Below, in pieces: positions 34,418 through 43,212 of a stretch of 64,000 nucleotides of DNA; position 1 is the first letter of the stretch, and each line of letters starts with the position of its first letter. The notes below the pieces were generated by a model. It saw only the letters and a program-made list of their open reading frames with translations, searched no databases and had not been told where the DNA came from. Source of the stretch: RGEC01 sp964626685 (GTDB lineage: Bacteria > Bacteroidota > Bacteroidia > NS11-12g > UBA955); NCBI GenBank assembly GCA_964626685.1, contig CAZVJY010000004.1:124001-188000 (forward strand). The letters run 5' to 3'. Made by a program: the position numbers and the translations under genes.

Positions 34418-35254
34418 TCACATTTCCAGGCGGATACCGTTCGGAGTGATGTCGATTTTGCGGGCTTTGTATAATGTTCCCACTGCCTTTTTCCAGGCTT
34501 TTTTACTCATGCCGAAGCGTTCGTAAATGTCTTCAGGGCTACTGCTATCGGTGAGGCCAATGTAGCCATCATTTTCGCGCAGCGTTTGCAAAATGCGTTC
34601 TGCCATATCATCCACATGTGCCATGCCGCTCTTTTGCAATGATAGGTCGGTTTTGCCGTCGGGACGAATGTGTTTGATGTAACCGGTAATTTTGTCGCCT
34701 GTTGTTAAGGGTTGAAAAACTTCGTTGGAATAAATAATACCGCTGTGTTCTTTTCCAATGATGGCGTTATAGCCCAGTGGTGTTTTGTTCCAGATGAGCA
34801 AATCAACAGCGTCACCTTCCTCATAGGGCAGCGGGGTGTTGTTAAGGAACTTGCTGATTTTTGCAGTTCCGGCAAGTCTTTCAGAAACTTTATCAAAATA
34901 GACATACACCACATATTTTCTGCCGCGCATCATGGGGACATTTTGTTCGCGTATCGGCACCAGCAGGTCTTTCAGCAGTCCCCAGTCCATAAATGCGCCA
35001 AAGTGGGTGGTAGATTTACAGGTAAGTGCGGCAAATTCGCCGAGTAGCACAAAAGGCTTTTCTGTGGTAGCCACGATGCGGTCGTCTGAGTCGTAGTATA
35101 CAAAGGCATCTACCATGTCATCCGGTGCGGCTCCGGGCGGCAGGTATTTGGCAGGCATTAGGATTTCGCCACTGTCGCCATCGTCCAGGAACGCCCCGAA
35201 ATCTACCAGGCGGTTTATTTTCAATCGGTTGTATTTGCCCGGAATGGCTTTCAT
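34418..35254 (-). CDS. cvfB: S1-domain RNA-binding protein, CvfB family
   Basis: 278 residues. Three S1-like OB domains: residues 1-65 (LVDFGAFLDDGDSGEILMPA), 66-135 (THFGAFMDWGLLKDLLVPIR) and 140-215 (YNAIIGKEHSGIIYSNEVFQ). The C-terminal winged helix is in DIYERFGMSKKAWKKAVGTL. The family (YitL/CvfB) binds RNA; CvfB affects virulence gene expression in Staphylococcus. It is divergent from dcd. Confidence 0.92.
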   Translation of the reverse strand: MKAIPGKYNRLKINRLVDFGAFLDDGDSGEILMPAKYLPPGAAPDDMVDAFVYYDSDDRIVATTEKPFVLLGEFAALTCKSTTHFGAFMDWGLLKDLLVPIREQNVPMMRGRKYVVYVYFDKVSERLAGTAKISKFLNNTPLPYEEGDAVDLLIWNKTPLGYNAIIGKEHSGIIYSNEVFQPLTTGDKITGYIKHIRPDGKTDLSLQKSGMAHVDDMAERILQTLRENDGYIGLTDSSSPEDIYERFGMSKKAWKKAVGTLYKARKIDITPNGIRLEM

Positions 35255-35349
35255 GCCACAAAGCTACGGAGTATTGCCCGCTTTTGGGTATTTGTCCACA
35301 AAACACCCACCCCGATTGCCCTTCGGTTATCTATGTATATTTTCGCTCC

Positions 35350-35886
35350 ATGATTTTGTCCGACAAGCGCATACTGGAAGAAATTGACAAGGGAACCATT
35401 AAAATTGAGCCTTACGACAGACACTGTCTCGGAAGCAACAGCTACGATGTGCATCTGGGCAAATGGTTGGCAACCTACAAAGACCATATTCTGGATGCTA
35501 AAAAGCACAATGAAATCGAATATTTTGAAATTCCCGAGGAAGGTTTTGTGTTGTATCCCCATGTTTTCTATTTGGGTGTTACTGAGGAATATACCGAAAC
35601 ACATGCACATGTTCCTTTTTTGGAGGGCAAAAGCAGCACCGGCCGTTTGGGTATAGACATACATGCCACTGCCGGCAAAGGCGATGTGGGTTTTTGTGGT
35701 AACTGGACCCTGGAAATCAGTGTGAAGCAACCGGTGAAGATTTACCGTGGTATGCCCATCGGTCAGCTTATTTATTTTCCGGTTGACGGGGAAATTGAGG
35801 TAAAATACAACCAAAAGAAAAACGCCAAATATTCCGGTCAGCCTGATAAGCCCATCGAGAGCATGATGTGGAAGAACCAGTTTTAA
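35350..35886 (+). CDS. dcd: dCTP deaminase
   Basis: 178 residues from the ATG at 35350; a TATATTTT box lies just upstream. Trimeric dUTPase-like fold: SNSYDVHLGKWLA, the motif FLEGKSSTGRLGIDIHATAG with the catalytic glutamate and serine, GNWTLEISVKQPV and PIGQLIYFPV. It deaminates dCTP to dUTP for thymidylate supply. It converges with the pirin gene, 7 bases apart. Confidence 0.95.
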   Translation: MILSDKRILEEIDKGTIKIEPYDRHCLGSNSYDVHLGKWLATYKDHILDAKKHNEIEYFEIPEEGFVLYPHVFYLGVTEEYTETHAHVPFLEGKSSTGRLGIDIHATAGKGDVGFCGNWTLEISVKQPVKIYRGMPIGQLIYFPVDGEIEVKYNQKKNAKYSGQPDKPIESMMWKNQF

Positions 35887-35893
35887 ACGGTTT

Positions 35894-36610
35894 CTATATC
35901 ATCATTGGCACTTCCATCAGCAAAATTTCAGCATCGGCACTGAGGGCTTTAATCTGAAAGCTTTCGCTTTCGCTGATGCCCATCCCATCGCGGCGTTCGA
36001 GCACCTGCTCTGCAATTTCAAATCGGCCTTCCAATACAAAAATATAAACGCCGTTGCCCTTCTTTTTGAGGTTGTAGATTGCGGTTGTGTTCTCATCAAA
36101 ATGACCAATGTGAAACCATGCGTCCTGGTGAATCCATACTCCCTCATCTTCAGGAATGGGAGAGAGAATCTGCTGCAGCCTGTTGTGACGCTCTGTTGGA
36201 TTTAGCGTAATCTGATCGTACCTCGGCTGCACATTTTGCTTGTTGGGAAAAACCCATATTTGCAAAAAGCGTGTCTGTTTGTCTTTGTTTCGGTTGTATT
36301 CGCTGTGGGATATGCCACTGCCTGCACTCATTACCTGAATATCGCCATGCCGGATAACGGCCACGTTACCCATGCTGTCCCGGTGCTCAAGATCGCCTTC
36401 CAGCGGAATGCTGATAATTTCCATATTTTGATGGGGGTGGGTGCCAAAGCCCATACCGGCGGCAACCGTGTCGTCATTTAGTACCCGCAGCGCCCCAAAG
36501 TGAATACGGTCTGGATGAAAATACCCTGCAAAGCTGAATGTGTGATAAGAATCAAGCCAGCCATGGTTAGCGTGGCCTCTTGTATCGTTCCGGTGAATGG
36601 TGTGTTCCAT
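35894..36610 (-). CDS. Pirin family protein (cupin)
   Basis: 238 residues. N-terminal cupin with HTFSFAGYFHPDRIHFGALR, metal ligands in FGTHPHQNMEIISIPLEG and AGSGISHSEYN, and a second cupin at the C-terminus (YIFVLEGRFEIAEQ). Some members have quercetinase activity; others act in regulation. An exact -7 box lies 14 bases before the start. Confidence 0.93.
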   Translation of the reverse strand: MEHTIHRNDTRGHANHGWLDSYHTFSFAGYFHPDRIHFGALRVLNDDTVAAGMGFGTHPHQNMEIISIPLEGDLEHRDSMGNVAVIRHGDIQVMSAGSGISHSEYNRNKDKQTRFLQIWVFPNKQNVQPRYDQITLNPTERHNRLQQILSPIPEDEGVWIHQDAWFHIGHFDENTTAIYNLKKKGNGVYIFVLEGRFEIAEQVLERRDGMGISESESFQIKALSADAEILLMEVPMMI

Positions 36611-36624
36611 TAAGTTTGTTTAAA

Positions 36625-36632
36625 CAAAGATA
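36625..36632 (-). promoter_or_regulatory. Bacteroidota -7 box of the pirin gene
   Basis: Read on minus, TATCTTTG is an exact TAnnTTTG match. Confidence 0.7.
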
Positions 36633-36681
36633 TATTGAATTTTTGAAATCCGCAACAGGTGGCAGGGCAAACATACCTGCT

Positions 36682-36689
36682 TATCTTTG
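36682..36689 (+). promoter_or_regulatory. Bacteroidota -7 box of glyS
   Basis: TATCTTTG is an exact match 8 bases before the ATG. Together with the pirin box it forms a divergent pair about 50 bases apart. Confidence 0.75.
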
Positions 36690-36697
36690 CACCCTCC

Positions 36698-38239
36698 ATG
36701 AGCAACGAAGATCTGTTTAAAAAAGTCGTTTCCCACTGCAAAGAATACGGGTTTGTTTTTCCCTCCAGCGAGATTTATGATGGCCTGGCTGCGGTATATG
36801 ATTACGGCCAGAACGGGGTTGAACTGCGCAACAATATTCGCCAGTACTGGTGGAAAGCCATGACCCAGCTGCAAACCAATATTCTCGGCATTGATGCGGC
36901 CATTTTTATGCATCCCAAGACATGGAAAGCCAGCGGTCATATTGATGGATTCAGTGATCCCATGATCGACAACAAAGACAGTAAAAAACGCTACCGTGCC
37001 GACGTGTTATTGGAAGATCACCAGGAAAAACTGCGTGCCAAAGCCGATAAAGAAGTGGAAAAAGCACGCGCCCGGTTTGGGGATACCTTTGATGAGGCCA
37101 TGTACCGTTCCACCAACCCCCGTGTAGTGGAATACCTCAGTTCCATTGCGCATATTGACAATACCCTGAAAGAAGGCCTGGAAACGGGCAATCTGGGCAT
37201 GATCAAAGCCCTGATAGAAGAGCTCGGTATTGTGTGCCCGGTAAGCGGTTCAAAAAACTGGACCGATGTACGTCAGTTCAATCTCATGTACAGCACCCAG
37301 ATGAGTGCGGTGGAAAGCGGTGAGGATAGTCTGTATCTCCGTCCGGAAACAGCCCAGGGTATTTTTGTGAATTTCCTGAATGTTCAAAAATCAGGTCGTG
37401 CCAAAATTCCCTTTGGCATTGCACAGACCGGAAAGGCGTTTCGCAACGAGATTGTAGCCCGTCAGTTTATCATGCGCATGAAAGAGTTTGAGCAGATGGA
37501 AATGCAGTTTTTTTGCAAGCCCGGCACCGAACTCGAATGGTATGCCTACTGGAAAGAACAGCGCCTGAAATGGCATTTGGCGCTGGGAACTGACCAAAAT
37601 AGCTACCGCTACCACGACCACGTTAAGCTGGCTCATTACGCAAATGCCGCCGTGGATATTGAATTTGATTTTCCTTTTGGTTTCAAAGAGGTGGAAGGTA
37701 TTCACAGCCGCACCGATTTCGACTTGAGCAAACACGAGGAGTTCAGCGGAAAAAAACTCCGCTATTTCGATCCCGAAACCAACGAAAGCTATATTCCGTA
37801 TGTGGTAGAAACCAGCATCGGCCTGGATCGTATGTTCCTGCTTGCTTTGTGTGCTGCTTATCAGGAAGAACCTGTGGAAGGCGGTGAGATACGCACGGTA
37901 TTGAAGTTGCATCCCGCTTTGGCGCCTGTAAAAGCCGCAATTTTACCGCTGGTGAAGAAAGATGGTCTGCCCGAAATGGCCGAGCAGATTTACAACGATC
38001 TTCGTTTTGATTTTAAACTTTACATAGAAGACAAAGACAGTATCGGTAAGCGATACCGACGCATGGATGCCATCGGCACACCTTTTTGTATTACCGTTGA
38101 TCATGATAGTATTGCCAATGAAGATGTAACCATCCGCCACCGCGATACCATGGAACAGCGCAGGGTTAAGGTATCTGAACTGCGCGATATCCTTGCCAAA
38201 CAAACCGGTATGTCTGCCTTACTGCAAAAATTAGCCTGA
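36698..38239 (+). CDS. glyS: Glycine--tRNA ligase, single-chain type
   Basis: 513 residues from the ATG at 36698; an upstream GTG at 36659 would start before the promoter. Class II motifs: the N-terminal CKEYGFVFPSSEIYDGLAAV, motif 2 in AFRNEIVARQFIMRMKEFEQ and motif 3 in VVETSIGLDRMFLLAL. The C-terminal anticodon-binding domain starts near VLKLHPALAPVKAAILPL. It charges tRNA-Gly. It is probably co-transcribed with pgk, which starts 9 bases after its stop. Confidence 0.97.
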   Translation: MSNEDLFKKVVSHCKEYGFVFPSSEIYDGLAAVYDYGQNGVELRNNIRQYWWKAMTQLQTNILGIDAAIFMHPKTWKASGHIDGFSDPMIDNKDSKKRYRADVLLEDHQEKLRAKADKEVEKARARFGDTFDEAMYRSTNPRVVEYLSSIAHIDNTLKEGLETGNLGMIKALIEELGIVCPVSGSKNWTDVRQFNLMYSTQMSAVESGEDSLYLRPETAQGIFVNFLNVQKSGRAKIPFGIAQTGKAFRNEIVARQFIMRMKEFEQMEMQFFCKPGTELEWYAYWKEQRLKWHLALGTDQNSYRYHDHVKLAHYANAAVDIEFDFPFGFKEVEGIHSRTDFDLSKHEEFSGKKLRYFDPETNESYIPYVVETSIGLDRMFLLALCAAYQEEPVEGGEIRTVLKLHPALAPVKAAILPLVKKDGLPEMAEQIYNDLRFDFKLYIEDKDSIGKRYRRMDAIGTPFCITVDHDSIANEDVTIRHRDTMEQRRVKVSELRDILAKQTGMSALLQKLA

Positions 38240-38248
38240 ATTTAAAAA

Positions 38249-39439
38249 ATGATAACCATCAATCAGTTCAATTTCAAGGGCGAAAAAGTCCTCATTCGTG
38301 TAGATTTCAATGTGCCGCTAAATGCCGGTTTTCAGATCACAGACGATTCACGCATAACGGCAACCTTACCTACCCTTACTAAAATTTTGGGTGATGGCGG
38401 TTCTGTCATTCTGATGAGCCACCTGGGCCGTCCCAAATCCGGTCCGGAAGATAAATTTAGCCTGCGTCATATCCTGGCACATTTGTCAGACCTGCTGGGC
38501 CGAAACGTAAAGTTTGCAGCGGACTGCATCGGTGAAGATGCCGCAGCCCTGGCTGCCGGATTGGCAGCGGGAGAGGTATTGCTGCTTGAAAACCTGCGTT
38601 TCTATAAAGAAGAAGAAAAAGGCGACCGTGAGTTTGCCAATAAACTGGCTTCTATGGGCACGTTTTACGTTAATGATGCCTTCGGAACCGCACACCGTGC
38701 GCATGCCAGCACGGCTATCATTGCGGATTTCTTTCCGGGTAAAAAGGCCTTTGGCTATGTGATGGCCCGCGAAGTGGAAAATGCCGATAAGGTAATGAAA
38801 GCACCACAGCGTCCGTTTACAGCCATCGTGGGAGGAGCCAAGGTTTCCGATAAAATTCTTATCGTGGAAAATCTGCTGAATGTGGCCAATCATATCATCA
38901 TTGGAGGTGGCATGGCTTATACGTTCTTTAAAGCACAAGGCGGCCAGATAGGTAAATCGCTGTGCGAAGACGAGCGACTGCAAACCTGCATCGAGATTCT
39001 GGAAAAAGCCAAAGCCAGAGGTGTGCAAATACATTTGCCTTCAGACTCGGTGATTGCCGACAATTTTGCCGCTGATGCCAATACACAGAATTGCGCCAGC
39101 AATGCCATCCCTGATGGCTGGATGGGCCTTGATATTGGAGCTGCAGCCTGCAATGACTTTAAAAACGTGCTGCTGAAAAGCAAAACCATTCTTTGGAACG
39201 GCCCCATGGGCGTGTTTGAAATGGATGCCTTTAGTACCGGAACCCGCACCGTAGCCGAAGCCGTGGCCGAAAGCACCCAAAATGGAGCATTCAGCCTCAT
39301 TGGTGGTGGTGATAGCGCCGCTGCTGTGCACAAATTTGGTTTCGAAGAAAAGGTGAGCTACGTGAGCACCGGTGGCGGTGCTTTGCTGGAATATTTCGAA
39401 GGCAAAACCCTGCCCGGTATTGCTGCTGTAATGGGTTGA
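38249..39439 (+). CDS. pgk: Phosphoglycerate kinase
   Basis: 396 residues, full length. VLIRVDFNVPLNAGFQITDD, MSHLGRPKSGPEDKFSL, YVNDAFGTAHRAHAST, FTAIVGGAKVSDKI, ILWNGPMGVFEMDAF and SLIGGGDSAAAVHKFG cover both domains and the hinge. It transfers phosphate between 1,3-bisphosphoglycerate and ADP in glycolysis. tpiA, for the same pathway, is at 46056. The 139 bases after its stop hold no gene or clear terminator that I can see. Confidence 0.98.
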   Translation: MITINQFNFKGEKVLIRVDFNVPLNAGFQITDDSRITATLPTLTKILGDGGSVILMSHLGRPKSGPEDKFSLRHILAHLSDLLGRNVKFAADCIGEDAAALAAGLAAGEVLLLENLRFYKEEEKGDREFANKLASMGTFYVNDAFGTAHRAHASTAIIADFFPGKKAFGYVMAREVENADKVMKAPQRPFTAIVGGAKVSDKILIVENLLNVANHIIIGGGMAYTFFKAQGGQIGKSLCEDERLQTCIEILEKAKARGVQIHLPSDSVIADNFAADANTQNCASNAIPDGWMGLDIGAAACNDFKNVLLKSKTILWNGPMGVFEMDAFSTGTRTVAEAVAESTQNGAFSLIGGGDSAAAVHKFGFEEKVSYVSTGGGALLEYFEGKTLPGIAAVMG

Positions 39440-39578
39440 TTTACGGTCTATTTAGCCCCGAATTGATGCGCATGCCGGGTCTCTTGTATATTACCTCAAA
39501 GGGATATATGCCATTAATGAGTTCGTCAGTGAAGGGTGAGCGACTATAGGAATCTCTTTGCCCAATTCCAATAAACCC

Positions 39579-40052
39579 CTACAACCCCCGCTTTTCCGCC
39601 TCACTCAGTAATTCGCATTTCATGAAAAAGGCTTTCATTACATCCCAAATCGGGTGTTTTTTGTCTAAATGAGAAAGTATCCAAGCCTTGTCTTCATTGG
39701 TGTGAGAAGTGATACCCAGAATTGATGGAGCCCGACTCTCAAAGCTGAAACGCAAAAAACGTACCTCTAGATTTTGCGGCGCAATAGCCACTGCCTTGTT
39801 TAACAAGGATACTGCTTCTTTAGCCAGCGCAAAACGACTAGTAGGATTCCATCCGTGCTTGGCCTGCAATGCTTTTCCGGTTCCGTGATAGGCCATTAAT
39901 GTTGCATTATTGCCGTAATTGGCCGTGATCTTCACAAGCTCATCTGCCTTGGCAGATTTTTCAACAGCCAGTTTATATGTGTTTCTTACCGTATTTATCT
40001 CGGTGTGCCCGGAGAATAGAATAGCACACATGCTCAACCACAACATATTCAA
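39579..40052 (-). CDS. Small secreted TPR-like protein, unknown function
   Basis: 157 residues with a short N-terminal hydrophobic stretch (MNMLWLSMCAILFSG). The body is helical with a TPR-like pattern (ALAKEAVSLLNKAVAIAPQN, LEVRFLRFSFESRAPSILG). No catalytic motif is visible. It follows corA by 26 bases on the minus strand and may be co-transcribed with it. Confidence 0.72.
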   Translation of the reverse strand: MNMLWLSMCAILFSGHTEINTVRNTYKLAVEKSAKADELVKITANYGNNATLMAYHGTGKALQAKHGWNPTSRFALAKEAVSLLNKAVAIAPQNLEVRFLRFSFESRAPSILGITSHTNEDKAWILSHLDKKHPIWDVMKAFFMKCELLSEAEKRGL

Positions 40053-40078
40053 ATAACAATAAAAACAGGATTTCTGTT

Positions 40079-41029
40079 TTATAGCCAGCCCCGGCGGCGG
40101 AAAAAGAACAGGGTAGAGATGGATGACAAAACCATCAGGCCTATGGCGAACCAGAAACCGTAACGCCAGTCAAATTCCTCTGTGAATTTAAAATTCATGC
40201 CGTAAATACTGGCAATCAGTGTGGGAGGCATGAAAATTACCGATGCCACCGTGAATATCTTAATGATTTTGTTCTGCTCTATGTTAATCAAACCCAGGAA
40301 GGTGTTTTGCATGTATTCCAGTCGCTCAAAGTTGAACTTGGTATGTTCAATCAGTGAATTGATGTCTTTGATTACCACACGAAGCCTTTCGTATTCTTCA
40401 CCCACAAACTCCTGGCTTTTTAAGATTGCGGATAGCACACGCTGTTTATCAATTACGTTCTGACGAATTACCATGGTCAATTCCTGCAACCGCGAAATTG
40501 TCAGAAGCACATCTTCATCGGGTCCTTTGTCAAAAGTCAGTTCCCGACTAAGTTTGCCCACCTGACGTCCCAGGTTTTCCAGCAAATCTGCATCGTTGTC
40601 TACGTCGGTTTCAAGCAGGGAAGTCATAATTTGCTTGCCGCTGTGAAAAAGTCTTCCCGATGCCTTAATTTTCTTTACACAATCTGAAAAGGTACCCAAA
40701 TCAGCATCGCGGTAGGTAAAAAGAACGTCATCCTGAAGAATAAAAGAAACAGCATGCGAAATGAAAGCTTCTCCGCTGTTATCAAATTTTAGAAAGTTAC
40801 TGTTGGCAATGATTTCGTCATCGGTTTCAAAATAACGCGATGAACTCTCAATCTCCAGCTGCTGCTGTCGGCTTTGGAACTTAAATTCGAAGTGGGCTTC
40901 TACGTCGCTGATTTCAGCGGGGGTTGGGTTTTGTAGGTCAATCCAGATAATATCTTCCTGGCTTTCCAGTTGGGAAAGAGCCTGCACTTTGTGCACGCGG
41001 TTCTGCCTTCTGTAATAAACCCTCAGCAT
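40079..41029 (-). CDS. corA: CorA-type magnesium/divalent cation transporter
   Basis: 316 residues from the ATG at 41029; the frame is open to 41086 but that overlaps the promoter box. Long cytoplasmic N-terminal domain (FILQDDVLFTYRDADLGTF), stalk helix, then two C-terminal membrane helices with the GMN signature (SIYGMNFKFTEEF), and a basic end RRRGWL. It forms a pentameric Mg2+ channel. Confidence 0.95.
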   Translation of the reverse strand: MLRVYYRRQNRVHKVQALSQLESQEDIIWIDLQNPTPAEISDVEAHFEFKFQSRQQQLEIESSSRYFETDDEIIANSNFLKFDNSGEAFISHAVSFILQDDVLFTYRDADLGTFSDCVKKIKASGRLFHSGKQIMTSLLETDVDNDADLLENLGRQVGKLSRELTFDKGPDEDVLLTISRLQELTMVIRQNVIDKQRVLSAILKSQEFVGEEYERLRVVIKDINSLIEHTKFNFERLEYMQNTFLGLINIEQNKIIKIFTVASVIFMPPTLIASIYGMNFKFTEEFDWRYGFWFAIGLMVLSSISTLFFFRRRGWL

Positions 41030-41073
41030 GGTAATATCGACTACTGTCTCCGTCCATTCAGCGAATGTGTCCG

Positions 41074-41081
41074 CAAAGTTA
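41074..41081 (-). promoter_or_regulatory. Bacteroidota -7 box of corA
   Basis: Read on minus, TAACTTTG is an exact TAnnTTTG match. It places transcription start downstream of the in-frame ATG at 41086, so the ATG at 41029 is used. Confidence 0.7.
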
Positions 41082-41145
41082 GGCAATTAAATGCCGTTTT
41101 GAGGTATTTGAATGATAAAATTGGATGTGACCTTGCGATTTGGGC

Positions 41146-41871
41146 CTATAAACTGCCGAACATGCTTTTCAGGCGCAGCTCCATTACGCCAAATAATGCT
41201 TCTCTGAATATCTTGGTGCTCATTTTACTTACTCCCAGTGTGCGGTCGGTAAAAATAATTGGAACTTCCTGAATCTTAAATCCTTTTTTCCAGGTGCGGA
41301 ATTTCATTTCTATCTGGAATGCGTACCCCTTGAACTTGATTCGTTCCAGGCCGATTTGTTCCAGTACTTTTCTGGAATAGCAAACAAATCCTGCGGTAGA
41401 ATCAGCCACGCGCAATCCGGTAACAATTCGAACATACTTGCTGGCATAATAGCTCATCAACACCCTGCCCATCGGCCAGTTTACCACATTTACCACGCCT
41501 CCGGCATAACGGCTTCCCACGGCCATGTCCGCGCCATCAGCGCATGCAGAAACAAGGCGGTTCAAATCATCGGGGTTGTGGCTGAAATCACAATCCATTT
41601 CGCAGATAAACAAATAATCATGTTCGAGGCACCATTTAAAACCGGCAATATACGCTGTTCCAAGTCCTGCCTTGCCCTTACGCTTTAGCAGGTGCAGGCG
41701 GTCAGTATATTCTTTTTGCAGCAATTCCACCTTGTCTGCAGTGCCATCGGGTGAATTGTCATCTACCACCAGCAGGTGAAAGGCTGGCTCCAGGCCCATA
41801 ACCTTGTGCACCATGGCTTCGATGTTCTCGATTTCGTTGTATGTGGGTATGATGACGATGCGGTCTGTCAC
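41146..41871 (-). CDS. Family 2 glycosyltransferase, dolichyl/polyprenyl-phosphate mannose synthase-like
   Basis: 241 residues from a GTG start. IVIIPTYNEIENIEAMVHKV, VVDDNSPDGTADKVELL and ICEMDCDFSHNPDDL are the DPM1-type nucleotide-sugar and metal motifs. There is no C-terminal membrane domain, so it matches the soluble catalytic type common in Bacteroidota. It would transfer a sugar to polyprenyl phosphate at the inner membrane. A TAATTTCG box (one mismatch) precedes it, divergent from the gmhB-like gene. Confidence 0.92.
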   Translation of the reverse strand: MTDRIVIIPTYNEIENIEAMVHKVMGLEPAFHLLVVDDNSPDGTADKVELLQKEYTDRLHLLKRKGKAGLGTAYIAGFKWCLEHDYLFICEMDCDFSHNPDDLNRLVSACADGADMAVGSRYAGGVVNVVNWPMGRVLMSYYASKYVRIVTGLRVADSTAGFVCYSRKVLEQIGLERIKFKGYAFQIEMKFRTWKKGFKIQEVPIIFTDRTLGVSKMSTKIFREALFGVMELRLKSMFGSL

Positions 41872-41904
41872 GATTGCTGCGAAATTACGTTATTTTGCAA
41901 CCAA

Positions 41905-42405
41905 ATGCAGCAAACTTCCTCCAGACACTTTGAAAAGGCCATTTTTCTCGACCGCGACGGTGTTATCAACCACGATCCTGGCGATTATACCACCTCTCTA
42001 GCCGAGTTTGATGTGTTGCCCGGCACCATTGAAACCTTGAAAAAATGGTTTGATGCAGGATACGGCCTGGTTGTTATCACCAATCAGGGCGGACTGGACA
42101 AGGATTTATACGATGAAAATGCAGTAATTGCCATGCATCAGTATTTGCAGGGCCTTTGCAATTTGCAGGGTTTCGCCATCGATGCGTTTTACTATTGTGT
42201 ACATCATCCGGATGTGTCGGGGAAATGTCTCTGCAGGAAACCCGGTAGTCTGATGGTTGAAAAAGCACTACACCGGTTCAACCTAAAGCCAGAAAACTGC
42301 GTAATGATTGGTGACAGGGAACGTGATGTGCTTGCAGCGGAAGGTGCAGGCGTAAGAGGAATTCAAATTGAGGTGAATACAGGCCTTGGTCAGGTTTCTC
42401 TTTGA
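41905..42405 (+). CDS. gmhB: HAD-IIIA phosphatase, GmhB-like
   Basis: 166 residues from the ATG at 41905. HAD motif I is IFLDRDGVINHDPGDY, motif II VVITNQGG, the zinc ligands YCVHHPDVSGKCLCRKP are typical of GmhB, and motifs III/IV are in MIGDRERDVLAAEGAG. GmhB removes the 7-phosphate in heptose synthesis for lipopolysaccharide; related enzymes act as histidinol phosphatases. It converges with the M23 peptidase gene. Confidence 0.9.
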   Translation: MQQTSSRHFEKAIFLDRDGVINHDPGDYTTSLAEFDVLPGTIETLKKWFDAGYGLVVITNQGGLDKDLYDENAVIAMHQYLQGLCNLQGFAIDAFYYCVHHPDVSGKCLCRKPGSLMVEKALHRFNLKPENCVMIGDRERDVLAAEGAGVRGIQIEVNTGLGQVSL

Positions 42406-42411
42406 AGGATC

Positions 42412-43212
42412 TTATCTTCTTCTGCGGTAACCTGAACCCCTTCTGTAGGTTGATTTTTTATAGTAGCCTCTGTATCCCCTCCGATAGTAAGATCTGTAAA
42501 CAGGAGATGTGGGTAATGCAAAACTGCCGGCAGTAAAACTCATGGTATCCTGCAACAAGCTGTCTTTGCTAAAATCTATCAGCAATTGTGGATTGAAAGG
42601 TTTGCCCAGTATTCGTGTTTCGAAATGCAAGTGAGGCCCTGTACTGTATCCTGTGCTGCCGCCAAGTCCAATGGTTTGTCCGGCATTTACCAGATCGCCG
42701 GGGTTGACCAGGCGCTGGCTTAAGTGCCCATATAGGGTTTCAAGGCCGTTATGGTGGCGAACAACCACGCAATTTCCATAACCGTGGTACCATCGGCTCA
42801 TGCGCACAACTCCATCGAAAGCGCTAACAATGGTGTCGCCCGTGTGAAGACTGATGTCAATCCCGGCATGAACCTGTCCCCAGCGCCATCCGAAGGGAGA
42901 TGTCATCGTGCCGAGGACGGGAAGTGCAAATCCACAGTCGGCATCCAATACCTGTAATTGCAAAGCCCCTGCGATGGAATCAAAATTAAAACGGTATGGG
43001 TCTATGTTTGTAGTATCCCAATATGCGTATAGGTCAAATATGGGAGAGATTCCCGGGATGATAGCAGGCGCTGCCAATTGCGGTGTGGAAGCATAGCCGT
43101 CTGAATCGTGATAGTTTACAATGCCTGCAGGTAAAGCGTGCAGATGGTTGCTTAAGAGCACAACACCCAAAAACAGACAAATCTTAAACAGCACCGAGTG
43201 CCATTTTTGCAT
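42412..43212 (-). CDS. M23 family metallopeptidase with basic, tyrosine-rich tail
   Basis: 266 residues from the ATG at 43212, with signal sequence (MQKWHSVLFKICLFLGVVLL). The catalytic LytM domain is complete: GQVHAGIDISLHTGD (first His and Asp) and GPHLHFETRI (HxH). It likely cuts peptidoglycan cross-links in the periplasm. The last 35 residues are a repetitive Arg/Tyr/Gly tail (YRSYYRRGYRGYYKK), perhaps for cell-wall binding. Its first 29 bases overlap the end of ribF. Confidence 0.9.
   Translation of the reverse strand: MQKWHSVLFKICLFLGVVLLSNHLHALPAGIVNYHDSDGYASTPQLAAPAIIPGISPIFDLYAYWDTTNIDPYRFNFDSIAGALQLQVLDADCGFALPVLGTMTSPFGWRWGQVHAGIDISLHTGDTIVSAFDGVVRMSRWYHGYGNCVVVRHHNGLETLYGHLSQRLVNPGDLVNAGQTIGLGGSTGYSTGPHLHFETRILGKPFNPQLLIDFSKDSLLQDTMSFTAGSFALPTSPVYRSYYRRGYRGYYKKSTYRRGSGYRRRR

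Noticed and set aside
39440..39578. Gap between pgk and the TPR-like gene
   Set aside because: Inspected for a small RNA, terminator or short gene; nothing convincing seen.
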